This document shows positions 51,672 through 59,999 of a DNA stretch of 61,896 nt, one piece after another. Below the pieces are notes generated by a model. It saw only the letters and a program-made list of their open reading frames with translations. It did not search any database and was not told where the DNA came from. Within the stretch, counting starts at the first letter, position 1; each line of letters starts with the position of its first letter. The position numbers and the translations under genes are program-made. The DNA comes from Streptomyces sp. JJ36 (GTDB lineage Bacteria > Actinomycetota > Actinomycetes > Streptomycetales > Streptomycetaceae): NCBI RefSeq assembly GCF_021696945.1, contig NZ_JACYHE010000030.1:1-61896 (forward strand), written 5' to 3'.

Positions 51672-52541
51672 ATGCAGACCCACGAGCACGCCTCCGAGGG
51701 CCCCGCGAGCCCGGCGCCCCGCCTCGCCCATGAGCGCTACTGCGCCGAGATCACCGAGCAGACCCGGCTGTTCCGGCAGGCCCTGGCCGGCACCGACCCG
51801 GACGTACGGGTGCCGACGTGCCCGGACTGGACGCTGCGGGAGCTCGCGGTGCATCTGGGCGGGGCACACCGCTGGGTGCACGAGATCGTCCGTACCCGGG
51901 CCCGGGAGGAGGTGCCGGCGGAGTCGGTGCCGGGCTTCGCGGGACCCGCCCCGGGCCCGGACGGCACGCTCCCCGGTACGGCGGCCCTGGACGCCTGGCT
52001 CGCCGAGGGCGCCGGGCTGCTGACGGAGGCGCTTCACCTGACCGGGCCCGGTGAGCCGGTCTGGAGCTGGTCCGCGGCGCGGCAGCACACCGGCTTCTGG
52101 GCCCGCAGGATGGCGCACGAGACGGTGATCCACCGCGCCGACGTCTGCGCGGCGTCGGGACGTGACTACACCGTCGCGCCCGAGGTGGCCGCGGACTGCG
52201 TGGAGGAGTGGCTGGAGATCCTCGCGAGCCCGGAGGTGAGGGCCTACGACCCGGAGCTCCGGGAACTCGGCGAGCGGGCCGGGGAGACCCTCCACCTGCA
52301 CGCCACGGACGCCGGAGGCGCAGGAGGGCCGGAGGCCGAGTGGCTGATCGAGCTCGGCGCCGGCGGGGAGATCCGCTGGAGCCGTGCCCATGCCAAGGCC
52401 ACCGTGGCCCTGCGCGGCCCCCTCACGGAGGTGCTGCGCGTCTTCTACCGCCGTCTGCCGCCGGACCACGAGAGTGTGGAGGTGCTGGGGGACGCGGGAC
52501 TCCTGGACTTCTGGCTGCGGCGGGCCAGTTTCGGCGGCTGA
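51672..52541 (+). CDS. Maleylpyruvate isomerase-family (DinB-like) protein
   Basis: The 289-residue protein has a DinB-like four-helix N-terminal domain with metal-binding His residues (VPTCPDWTLRELAVHLGGAH, MAHETVIHRADV) and a C-terminal MDMPI_C domain. Relatives use mycothiol as a cofactor or simply bind zinc. TAGGGT at 51659-51664 is seven bases before the ATG, indicating a leaderless message. Substrate unknown. Confidence 0.83.
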   Translation: MQTHEHASEGPASPAPRLAHERYCAEITEQTRLFRQALAGTDPDVRVPTCPDWTLRELAVHLGGAHRWVHEIVRTRAREEVPAESVPGFAGPAPGPDGTLPGTAALDAWLAEGAGLLTEALHLTGPGEPVWSWSAARQHTGFWARRMAHETVIHRADVCAASGRDYTVAPEVAADCVEEWLEILASPEVRAYDPELRELGERAGETLHLHATDAGGAGGPEAEWLIELGAGGEIRWSRAHAKATVALRGPLTEVLRVFYRRLPPDHESVEVLGDAGLLDFWLRRASFGG

Positions 52542-52618
52542 CCACGCCGGGGCCCGGAGACGGGCCCGGGGCCCGGAGAGAAGGGTCCCGCGCCCGGAGA
52601 CGGCCCTAGGCTGGGCCC

Positions 52619-52924
52619 ATGACCGACTGGGACGCCCTCGACTGGGTCCGGGCCACCGACGACCCCGACCCCGAGGCCGAGTGCATCGAGATCGCCGAGG
52701 GCGAGGGCGACCTCGTCCATCTCCGGCAGAACACCGACCCGGCGAACGTCGTCACCACCACCCGGGCCAAGTGGGACGCGTTCGTGCTGGGGGTGCGGAA
52801 CAACGAGTTCGACCACTTCGTGGAGGACGTCCCGGCCCCCGGTGCCGTCCCGGGAGAGGTTCCGGGCCGCACCCCCGTACGCGATCCCGGCGGGCCCGCG
52901 GCGGAACCTCCGGCTCCGCTCTGA
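52619..52924 (+). CDS. DUF397-like small protein
   Basis: The 101-residue protein shows a DUF397-like core: CIEIAEGEGDLVHLRQNTDP and RAKWDAFVLGVRNNEFDHFV, followed by a Pro/Gly-rich tail. DUF397 proteins often pair with XRE-type regulators in Streptomyces (as in the bldB-like families), but here none is adjacent. TAGGCT at 52607-52612 is six bases before the ATG: probably leaderless. Confidence 0.7.
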   Translation: MTDWDALDWVRATDDPDPEAECIEIAEGEGDLVHLRQNTDPANVVTTTRAKWDAFVLGVRNNEFDHFVEDVPAPGAVPGEVPGRTPVRDPGGPAAEPPAPL

Positions 52925-52994
52925 GTACCCTGCGACGAGCGCTTGAGTACCCGCGCCCAGTACGCCCGAAGCCGCTGTTCGTAGGCTGCATGCC

Positions 52995-53666
52995 ATGAGC
53001 GACACTCCGAGAGCCGCTGACACCCCCTCCGACGGTGCGGGTGGGTGGGCGGGCGCCGCTGCCCCGGCCGGACCCGGCGGGCCGGGCGACGGCGGCGGAC
53101 ATCTCGTCGGGCACATCGCCCTCGCCCTGGGCTCGGTGTTCCTCGCACTGGCCGCGGTGGTCTTCTACGCGGTGCACGACCTGGAGGAGGAGACGGACGC
53201 CGTGGAGGGCGTACGCCTCGATCACTCCCGCGGTGACGTTCTCGACCCGCTGCTCGGCCCCGGCACCGCCCGCTACGAGGACGGCGTCGAGGTCACGGTG
53301 ACCGAGCCGCGCCCCGCCCGCGACCGTACGGGCGACGGCGGACCCGGGCCCGACACCCGCACCTTCGCCTTCTCGGTGACCTACGCCAACCGCAGCGACG
53401 CCCCGCTCTCCTTCGCCTTCGCCGCCCCGATGGAGGCCTGGGCGGGCGGCGTCGACCGGCAGGGCGACGAGTCGGCCGCGGCCGCGGTCGACCACGTCAA
53501 CGACGAGGACGCCGCGCGCCGCCTCCCCGAGAACCTCGCCCCGGGCCGGAGCCTCACCATTCCGTTGCGCTACCGGGTCGCCGCGGACGTGCAGCAGCTG
53601 ACCTTCATGTACGGGGCGGGCGACCTGCGCGAGGACGCCTACTGGGAGCTCTCGCTGCCCCTCTGA
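52995..53666 (+). CDS. Membrane-anchored protein with extracytoplasmic beta domain
   Basis: The 223-residue protein has a Gly/Pro/Ala-rich N-terminus, one transmembrane helix (VGHIALALGSVFLALAAVVF, about 38-60) and an extracytoplasmic domain (about 80-223) that ends with SYxYxV-like strands (FAFSVTYANRSDAPLSFAF, NLAPGRSLTIPLRYRVAADV), in the manner of DUF4352-like Ig folds. It lacks cysteines. Function unknown; it may be an accessory to neighbouring envelope proteins. Confidence 0.7.
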   Translation: MSDTPRAADTPSDGAGGWAGAAAPAGPGGPGDGGGHLVGHIALALGSVFLALAAVVFYAVHDLEEETDAVEGVRLDHSRGDVLDPLLGPGTARYEDGVEVTVTEPRPARDRTGDGGPGPDTRTFAFSVTYANRSDAPLSFAFAAPMEAWAGGVDRQGDESAAAAVDHVNDEDAARRLPENLAPGRSLTIPLRYRVAADVQQLTFMYGAGDLREDAYWELSLPL

Positions 53667-53748
53667 CCGGCCCGCGGCGGTGCGGGGCGGTGCCGCGGGG
53701 CACCTGCCGGGCGCGGTTCCCGGCGGGGGCCGGAAGCGGCGCCCCCGG

Positions 53749-54381
53749 TCAGTAGCCGCCGGTGTCACCGCCCGTGTCACCGTTCCCGCCGGTGTCACCG
53801 CCGGTGCCGCCGTCCCCCTCCTGCCGGTCGCCCTCGGTCACCCGCTCTCCGGAGGCGTTCACCACCCACCACTCGGCGCCGAACTGGTTGAACCCCTGGC
53901 CGGTGGCGTCGCCGGGTTCGTCGTCGCTCACGAAGTAGTAGAGCGGGTGCCCGCCGTACGTCACCTGCTGCGTGCCGCCCCGGCGCTCCGTGGTGCCGAG
54001 CAGGTCCTTCCGGACGCCCTCCCCGGTCACCTGCGGCTGCCCGTCGGTGGTCAGCGGCGGCCAGGCCTCGGCGCAGGCGTCGTAGCAGGTGGACTCGGCC
54101 GACGTGTCCTTGGCGAAGAGATAGAGGGTCCGCCCCTCCTCGTCGGTCAGGATCCGGCCCAGCTCACCGACCGGACGGAGCTGCACCGTGGCCGCCTCCG
54201 TCGGCGAACCGGTGGGCCCCGGGGAGGTCTCGCCGGGCGAGGCCGTACCGGTCTCCGCGGTGCGGGTCGGGGACGGTGAGGCCCCGCCGTCGCCCCCCTC
54301 GTCGCCGTCGCCGCAGCCGGTGAGCACCGCGAGCAGCGCCGCCGTGACCGTGGCCACAGCGGCCGCGCTTCTGCTTCCCAT
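53749..54381 (-). CDS. Secreted-repeat lipoprotein (SCO0930/COG4315-like)
   Basis: The 210-residue protein has a lipoprotein signal with lipobox LTGC (Cys about residue 23), a Ser/Thr/Pro-rich spacer and a repeated domain typical of COG4315: GRILTDEEGRTLYLFAKDTS, then ESTCYDACAEAWPPLTTDG and GGHPLYYFVSDDEPGDATGQ. The two Cys in the CYDAC motif are characteristic. Similar proteins have been linked to electron transfer or oxidative stress. The tail is a Gly/Asp repeat. GGAGTTCCC precedes the ATG. Confidence 0.8.
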   Translation of the reverse strand: MGSRSAAAVATVTAALLAVLTGCGDGDEGGDGGASPSPTRTAETGTASPGETSPGPTGSPTEAATVQLRPVGELGRILTDEEGRTLYLFAKDTSAESTCYDACAEAWPPLTTDGQPQVTGEGVRKDLLGTTERRGGTQQVTYGGHPLYYFVSDDEPGDATGQGFNQFGAEWWVVNASGERVTEGDRQEGDGGTGGDTGGNGDTGGDTGGY

Positions 54382-54747
54382 GGGAACTCCTTCCACGTCG
54401 CGGCGTACGCCCGCCGCCGGTACACCTCCTCCGACTGTTGCCGCCGCGTGCAGCCCCCGTCGGCAGGCGGGCCGGATGCCGGAGCCGGTCGACCCGTTCG
54501 GCCTATGCCGCGGCCCGGGGGTGCCCGGGCGGCCGTAGGGCGAGCGCCGGGGCGCCGGACCGCGCGAGCCGGGGGCGGCGTGCGCGTGTGCGCCCTTGAC
54601 GCACACTTCCCGGTCCGTTCATCACACGAGTTGTCCCGCTCTGTGGAAACGGAGGACCCACACGACCCGTGACCCCGCTAACGTCGTGTGAGGAGACAAT
54701 GCACTGACGGCGGTTGACCGGAAGAAGGCTGAGGGGGCGCGCCCGGC
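54382..54747 (+). promoter_or_regulatory. Promoter region of secretion-like operon
   Basis: This 366-bp gap separates the lipoprotein (minus) from the operon starting at 54748. A TAACGT at 54679-54684 is a plausible -10. Just after, AGGAG (54691-54695) precedes ATG CAC TGA at 54699-54707, a two-codon frame that may be chance. GAGGGGG lies nine bases before the operon ATG. No clear operator is seen. Confidence 0.4.
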
Positions 54748-55626
54748 ATGAGCATCGGCGGCGACGAGTACGACGAGCGGGGTCGTACGGGCGGGACGGA
54801 CCCGTCCCTGCGGCGTGGCTCGGCCCGCCTGGCGACCCGCACCCGGCTGCCGGGGGAGGACGGCGACGTCTACGGCGTCGGCAGACGATCCGCCGGCCGG
54901 CCCGGCCGCAGCCTGCTGATGGTGATGTCCGTCGTGGTGCTGCTCATCGCCGCCATCGCCTTCGCCAACCGCGGCGGCGGCACGGACGACGACGGCGGCG
55001 ACGGGACGGGCGAGGGCCCCGCGGCCGACGCCCGCCCCACGGCACCCAGCGGCGAGCGGCCCGCCGGAGGTGAGGACGGCGTCACGGGCATCCCCACGGG
55101 TTACGCCCACACCGAGCAGGGCGCGCAGAGCGCCGCGGCCAACTACGCGGTCGCCCTCGGCGGGGACCAGATGTTCCGCACGGAGAGCCGGCACGCCATC
55201 GTCGACGCCGTCTACACCCCCCAGGCCGCGCCCGGGGTGAAGCAGCGTCAGGACGAGGCGTACACCCCAGGTTTCCTGCGCCGTCTCGGCCTGGAGGAGA
55301 ACGGCGCGGCCCCCGACGGGCAGACCTTCGTGTCCCGCGCCATCCCGGTGGGTACGGAGCTCCGCGAGTACAGCGCGGAGGAGGCCACCGTCGCCGTCTG
55401 GTACACGGGCCTGATCGGCATGGCAGGAGAGGGCTCACAGAACCCGGTGCGCACCACGTGGCAGACCTGGACCTTCCAGCTCGACTGGACGGGCTCCGAC
55501 TGGAAGATCGCCGAGGCGAGCCAGCAGGAAGGCCCGGCACCGGTCCCCGGGGACGTCCCCGCGGCCGGCGCCGAGGAGATCAGCAAGGCGGTCCAGGAAT
55601 ACGGAGGCTTCACCTATGCCCGGTAG
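54748..55626 (+). CDS. VirB8/TcpC-like single-pass protein of secretion operon
   Basis: The 292-residue protein has a cytoplasmic N-terminus of about 54 residues, one transmembrane helix (SLLMVMSVVVLLIAAIAFA, 55-73), a Gly/Asp-rich linker and an extracytoplasmic NTF2-like domain (about 115-275: EQGAQSAAANYAVALGG, VWYTGLIG, TWTFQLDWTGSDWKIAEAS). This is the VirB8/TcpC layout of type IV machines. It overlaps the next gene by 11 bases. The assignment rests on architecture, not on residue-level identity. Confidence 0.7.
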   Translation: MSIGGDEYDERGRTGGTDPSLRRGSARLATRTRLPGEDGDVYGVGRRSAGRPGRSLLMVMSVVVLLIAAIAFANRGGGTDDDGGDGTGEGPAADARPTAPSGERPAGGEDGVTGIPTGYAHTEQGAQSAAANYAVALGGDQMFRTESRHAIVDAVYTPQAAPGVKQRQDEAYTPGFLRRLGLEENGAAPDGQTFVSRAIPVGTELREYSAEEATVAVWYTGLIGMAGEGSQNPVRTTWQTWTFQLDWTGSDWKIAEASQQEGPAPVPGDVPAAGAEEISKAVQEYGGFTYAR

Positions 55627-56956
55627 TCGCCGTCGCGCGCTCTCGCTCACCACCGCACTGCTCGCCCTCCACGCCGCGCTCACCGGCTTCGCCACCCGCA
55701 GCGCGGCGGCGCCCACCGAGCCGGACCCGGACGTCGAATGCGAGGACCTCTACGGCCCCGCCCGGGACCACTGCACCGGGGACGCGGGCGACGACTCCCG
55801 GCGCGGCGCGGACGTCCAGGACCCGACCGGCGTCCTGGACCCGCTCTCCTCGCTCGCCAAGGGCTGCGCGGAGGCCGCCTCCTGGACGATCCGGAAGCTC
55901 TCCCAGCTCGTCAACGAGACGACCCGGGTGGACTTCACCAACGAGGCGTTCCTCCGGCAGTACGCCGTCGTCTTCGCCGCCTCCACCATCCTCACCCTGG
56001 TGCTCTGGCTGCTCGCCGTGGCCAAGCGCGCCGTCCGCGGCGTGCCGTTCGTCGAGGCGATCACCGAGGCGGTCGGCTTCCTCTGGCTGGTCGTCCTCGC
56101 CTCCGCCTTCACCCCGCTGATCCTCTACACCGTGGTCACCGCGACCGACGCGGTCACCGAAGCCGTCTCCAGCGGCTCCCGCAGCGACACCGACGCCTTC
56201 TTCGGCACCTTCGCCGAGGCCCTGGAGAAGGGCGAGGGCATCGGCGGCGGCCCGATCATGCTGATCGTGGTGTCGCTCATCTCGATCGTCGCCGCCAGCG
56301 TGCTCTACCTCGAGCTCGTGGTGCGGGCCGCCCTGCTGTACGTCGGAGCGCTGCTCGGCACCGCCGTCTACGCCGGACTGGTCGACAAGAACCTGTGGGG
56401 CCATGTGCGCCGCTGGGCGGGCATCATGATCGCGGTCATCCTGGTCAAACCGGTCATCATGATCGTGCTGACCCTCGCCGGGGCCCTCGCGGCGGACGAC
56501 GGCCCGGACGCCTTCTCGGCGATCGTCTCCGGGCTGGCCATCATCCTGCTCGCCATCTTCGCCTCGGCGATGATCTACCGCTTCGTGCCCGGTTTCGGGG
56601 ACGACATCGTCCAGCACCGCAACGCCAGCCAGGACGCCGCCTCCCGCACCGCCGTGGCCGCCGTGGCCTCACCCGCGAGCCTGCTCCGGCAGGGCATCAC
56701 CACGCACGGCGCCCGCGGCGGCGGGACCGCCGCCCAGTCCGCGAGCGGGGACGGCGGCGCCGCCTCGCGCCCCGCCAACCCGGCCTCGGGCGGCGTGGCC
56801 GCCCACAGCACCCGCGGTGGCGGAGAAGGCGGCGGCAGTCCGGCGCCCGCCGCCCCGCCGGCACCGCGGGAATCCACCGACACGCCGCACCGGGACCGCC
56901 CCGCGCACTCCCGCACGCCGCACAGCAGCCGCACCTCCGGAGGTGATCGCGGGTGA
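55616..56956 (+). CDS. Polytopic VirB6/TrbL-like membrane protein
   Basis: The 446-residue protein has a signal peptide (SLTTALLALHAALTGFATRSA), a soluble N-terminal domain with cysteines, and about six transmembrane helices between residues 120 and 330 (VFAASTILTLVLWLLAVAKR, ILVKPVIMIVLTLAGALAAD, GLAIILLAIFASAMIYRFVP), followed by an Ala/Gly/Arg low-complexity tail. The family layout is that of VirB6/TrbL channels. It overlaps both neighbours, so the operon is tightly coupled. Confidence 0.75.
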   Translation: MPGSRRRALSLTTALLALHAALTGFATRSAAAPTEPDPDVECEDLYGPARDHCTGDAGDDSRRGADVQDPTGVLDPLSSLAKGCAEAASWTIRKLSQLVNETTRVDFTNEAFLRQYAVVFAASTILTLVLWLLAVAKRAVRGVPFVEAITEAVGFLWLVVLASAFTPLILYTVVTATDAVTEAVSSGSRSDTDAFFGTFAEALEKGEGIGGGPIMLIVVSLISIVAASVLYLELVVRAALLYVGALLGTAVYAGLVDKNLWGHVRRWAGIMIAVILVKPVIMIVLTLAGALAADDGPDAFSAIVSGLAIILLAIFASAMIYRFVPGFGDDIVQHRNASQDAASRTAVAAVASPASLLRQGITTHGARGGGTAAQSASGDGGAASRPANPASGGVAAHSTRGGGEGGGSPAPAAPPAPRESTDTPHRDRPAHSRTPHSSRTSGGDRG

Positions 56957-58527
56957 CCACCCCGTCCCACACCGCCTCACACGCCGCCGCCCCCCGCCGC
57001 ACGTACCTGATCGGCCGGGCCCGCCCCAACGCGATCGTGGGCAAGAACCGCGAGACGGGCGAGATCGCGCTGATCGTCGTCGGCGCCTTCCTGGGCATGA
57101 TGAGCGGGCTGCTGATCCCCGTGCTCTCCGTGCGCATCCCCGCGCTGGTCGGCTTCCCGATGATCGCCCTCGCCGCGGTCTACGTCCCCTACCGCGGACG
57201 GACGTTCTACCGCTGGTTCGAGATCGACCGCTCGTACCGCAGGCTGGTGCGCCAGGGCGGGACGTACCGCTCCGCCGCCCCCGAGGCCGGCACCCGGCTG
57301 GACGGCCGCGAGGTGGAGATCGGCCCGCCGCCCGGCGTGGGGCGCATCACCTGGCTCTCCGCGCCCTTCGGCCCCGACGAGCTCGCCGTACTGCTCCACG
57401 CCGACCGGCGCACGGTCACCGCCGCCATCGAGATCGAGGGCCCCGGTGTCGGACTGCGCGACAGCGAGGACCAGGAGGCCCTGGTCGACCGCTTCGGCAC
57501 GCTCCTCAAGCACGTCGCCAACGGCGACGGCTTCGTGACCCGGCTGCAGATGCTCGCCCGCACCCTGCCCGCCGACCCGGACGCGCACGCCAAGGACGTC
57601 GCGGTGCGCGGCGACGCACGTGCGGCCCCCTGGCTCCAGGAGTCGTACGAGCAACTGCAGTCCATGGTCTCCACCTCCAGCGAGCAGCACCGCGCGTACC
57701 TCGTCGCCTGCATGCACCACGGCCGTGAGCTGGCGGCCGAGAGCGCCGCCATCGCCCGTGCCTCCCGCGCCTCCGCGGGCGGCGTCCGCGACCGCCGGAT
57801 GACCAAGGACGAGGGCCTCGCCGTGATCATGGCCCGCGAACTGACCGACATCTGCGCCCGCCTGGCCGAGGCGGACATCCGGGTGCGTCAGCCCCTCGGA
57901 CAGGCCCGCCTGGCCTCCCTGATCCACTCCATGTACGACCCCGACCACCCCATCGACCACATCCAGGCCATGACCCGGCGGAACGCCTGGCCGGCCGAGC
58001 TGGACGCCAGGGAACCGACGTACGTGCAGGCGAAGACCCGGGAGTCGGCCACCCGCGCCCCCTGGTGCCACGCCACAGCCTGGGTGAAGGAGTGGCCGAT
58101 GACCCCCGTCGGGGTGAACTTCCTGGCGCCCCTGCTGGTCCACACTCCTGACGTGATCCGCACGGTGGCCGTGGTGATGGACCTGGAGCCCACCGAGCTG
58201 GCCATCGAGCGGATGCTCACGGAGAAGACCAACGACGCGGCGGAGGCCAGCCGCGCCGCCAAGATGAACCGCACCGTGGACCCGCGCGATCTCGCCGCCC
58301 AGGGCCGCGTCGACCAGCGCGGCGAGGATCTGGCGAGCGGCGCGGCCGGGGTGAACCTCGTCGGCTATCTCACGGTCTCCTCCCGCTCCCCCGAGGCCCT
58401 CACCCGGGACCGGCGCACCATCCGGGCCTCGGCCGGCAAGTCCTACCTGAAGCTGGAGTGGTGCGACCGCGAACACCACCGCGCGTTCGTCAACACCCTG
58501 CCGTTCGCGACCGGCATCCGGCGCTGA
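56953..58527 (+). CDS. SCO6880-family membrane protein (PrgI/TcpE-like position)
   Basis: The 524-residue protein starts at a GTG overlapping the previous stop (GTGA). Two hydrophobic segments (about 37-57 and 65-82: IVVGAFLGMMSGLLIPVLSV, PMIALAAVYVPY) are followed by a large cytosolic domain (about 120-524) with conserved-looking blocks (ERKQAR-free, PWCHATAWVKEWPMTPVGVN, SRSPEALTRDRRTIRASAG). This is the SCO6880 family found next to VirB4-like ATPases in Streptomyces. It may be the N-terminal portion of VirB4 split off as a separate subunit. Confidence 0.78.
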   Translation: MTTPSHTASHAAAPRRTYLIGRARPNAIVGKNRETGEIALIVVGAFLGMMSGLLIPVLSVRIPALVGFPMIALAAVYVPYRGRTFYRWFEIDRSYRRLVRQGGTYRSAAPEAGTRLDGREVEIGPPPGVGRITWLSAPFGPDELAVLLHADRRTVTAAIEIEGPGVGLRDSEDQEALVDRFGTLLKHVANGDGFVTRLQMLARTLPADPDAHAKDVAVRGDARAAPWLQESYEQLQSMVSTSSEQHRAYLVACMHHGRELAAESAAIARASRASAGGVRDRRMTKDEGLAVIMARELTDICARLAEADIRVRQPLGQARLASLIHSMYDPDHPIDHIQAMTRRNAWPAELDAREPTYVQAKTRESATRAPWCHATAWVKEWPMTPVGVNFLAPLLVHTPDVIRTVAVVMDLEPTELAIERMLTEKTNDAAEASRAAKMNRTVDPRDLAAQGRVDQRGEDLASGAAGVNLVGYLTVSSRSPEALTRDRRTIRASAGKSYLKLEWCDREHHRAFVNTLPFATGIRR

Positions 58528-58539
58528 GAGGACCTTCCC

Positions 58540-59997
58540 GTGGCCGCACTGGACCCCCTGAACGCCCTCACCGAGGCCTTCACCAGCTTCCTCTTCGGCA
58601 GGACGGAGACCACCCGGCTGCCCGTCCGCACCTCCACCGGCCAGGCCCAGGCCGTCTACCTGCCCACCGCGGCGCCGGGTCTCGGCGACTCCGGCGTGAT
58701 CATCGGCCGCGAGGTCTACAGCGGCAAGGGCTACATCTACGACCCGTTCCAGCTGTACGGGCAGCAACTCCCCGCCCCGCACTGGCTGGTCCTCGGCGAG
58801 TCCGGCAACGGCAAGTCCGCGCTGGAGAAGACGTACGTGCTCCGGCAGCTCCGCTTCCGCGACCGGCAGGTCGTGGTGCTCGACGCGCAGGGCGAGGACG
58901 GCGTCGGCGAATGGAACCTCATCGCCGAGGAGATGGGCATCACCCCGATCCGGCTCGACCCCACCGCCGCACTCGACCAGGGCATCCGGCTCAATCCGCT
59001 GGACCCGTCCATCACCACCACCGGCCAGCTCGCCCTGCTGCGCACCATCATCGAGGTCGCCATGGGCCACGGACTGGACGAACGGGCTGGTTTCGCCCTG
59101 AAGGTGGCGCACTCCTATGTGAACTCCACCATCGCCGACCGGCAGCCCGTCCTGACCGACATCGTGGAGCAGCTCCGTCACCCCGAGCAGGAGTCGGCGA
59201 CGGCGATGAACGTCGACCTGGAAGACGTGCGCGCCTGGGGCCTCGACGTCGCCCTGGTGCTGGACCGGCTGGTCGACGGCGATCTGCGCGGCATGTTCGA
59301 CGGCCCCACCACGGTCGGGATCGACCTGGAGGCGCCACTGATCGTCTTCGACCTCTCCCACATCGACCGCAACTCCATCGCCATGCCCATCCTCATGGCG
59401 ATCGTCGGCGTCTGGCTGGAGCACACCTGGATCCGCCCGGACCGCCGCAAGCGGATCTTCCTTGTCGAGGAGGCCTGGCACATCATCAACAGCCCGTTCG
59501 TGGCGCAGCTCTTCCAGCGGCTGCTCAAGTTCGGTCGCCGGCTCGGCCTCTCCTTCGTCGCCGTCGTCCACCACCTGTCGGACGTGGTGGACGGCGCCGC
59601 GGCCCGGGAGGCCGCCGCGATCCTCAAGATGGCCTCCACCCGGACGATATACGCGCAGAAGGCGGACGAGGCCCGGGCCACCGGAAAGGTGCTGGGCCTC
59701 CCCCGGTGGGCCGTGGAGATCATTCCCACTCTCTCCCCAGGCATCGCCGTCTGGGACGTCAACGGCAACGTCCAGGTGGTCAAGCACCTGGTGACCGAGG
59801 CCGAACGCCCGCTGGTCTTCACCGACCGGGCGATGACGGAGTCCTCGGCATCCCACTCGACCAGCGAACAGCTCGAGGCACAGCTCGAAGCGGAGGCGGA
59901 GGCACGCGCGATGGCGATGGAAGGGGCACCCTACGGCCGTGGCGGACCCGGCTCACCACCGGGCTCGGCCCCCGGTTCGGCGTCCACGGTGGCCTGA
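58540..59997 (+). CDS. VirB4-like secretion ATPase
   Basis: The 485-residue protein has Walker A GESGNGKS (86-93), Walker B RIFLVEEAW (about 305-313) and the downstream THHLSDVV-type motif (VVHHLSDVV, about 340) of VirB4/TraE-type ATPases. It begins at a GTG with GAGAGGA upstream, 12 bases after the previous gene. VirB4 proteins power assembly and substrate transfer. It lacks the N-terminal domain of typical VirB4, which the upstream protein may supply. The downstream GTG start is two bases after its stop. Confidence 0.88.
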   Translation: MAALDPLNALTEAFTSFLFGRTETTRLPVRTSTGQAQAVYLPTAAPGLGDSGVIIGREVYSGKGYIYDPFQLYGQQLPAPHWLVLGESGNGKSALEKTYVLRQLRFRDRQVVVLDAQGEDGVGEWNLIAEEMGITPIRLDPTAALDQGIRLNPLDPSITTTGQLALLRTIIEVAMGHGLDERAGFALKVAHSYVNSTIADRQPVLTDIVEQLRHPEQESATAMNVDLEDVRAWGLDVALVLDRLVDGDLRGMFDGPTTVGIDLEAPLIVFDLSHIDRNSIAMPILMAIVGVWLEHTWIRPDRRKRIFLVEEAWHIINSPFVAQLFQRLLKFGRRLGLSFVAVVHHLSDVVDGAAAREAAAILKMASTRTIYAQKADEARATGKVLGLPRWAVEIIPTLSPGIAVWDVNGNVQVVKHLVTEAERPLVFTDRAMTESSASHSTSEQLEAQLEAEAEARAMAMEGAPYGRGGPGSPPGSAPGSASTVA

Positions 59998-59999
59998 CC

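Noticed and set aside
54699..54707. Minimal ORF ATG CAC TGA after an AGGAG
   Set aside because: Two codons only, short spacing to the ribosome site and no link to a known attenuation mechanism; chance is likely.
56977..59856. 959-residue open frame on the minus strand
   Set aside because: It is antisense to the SCO6880-family and VirB4-like genes, whose motifs and overlaps are typical of real genes.
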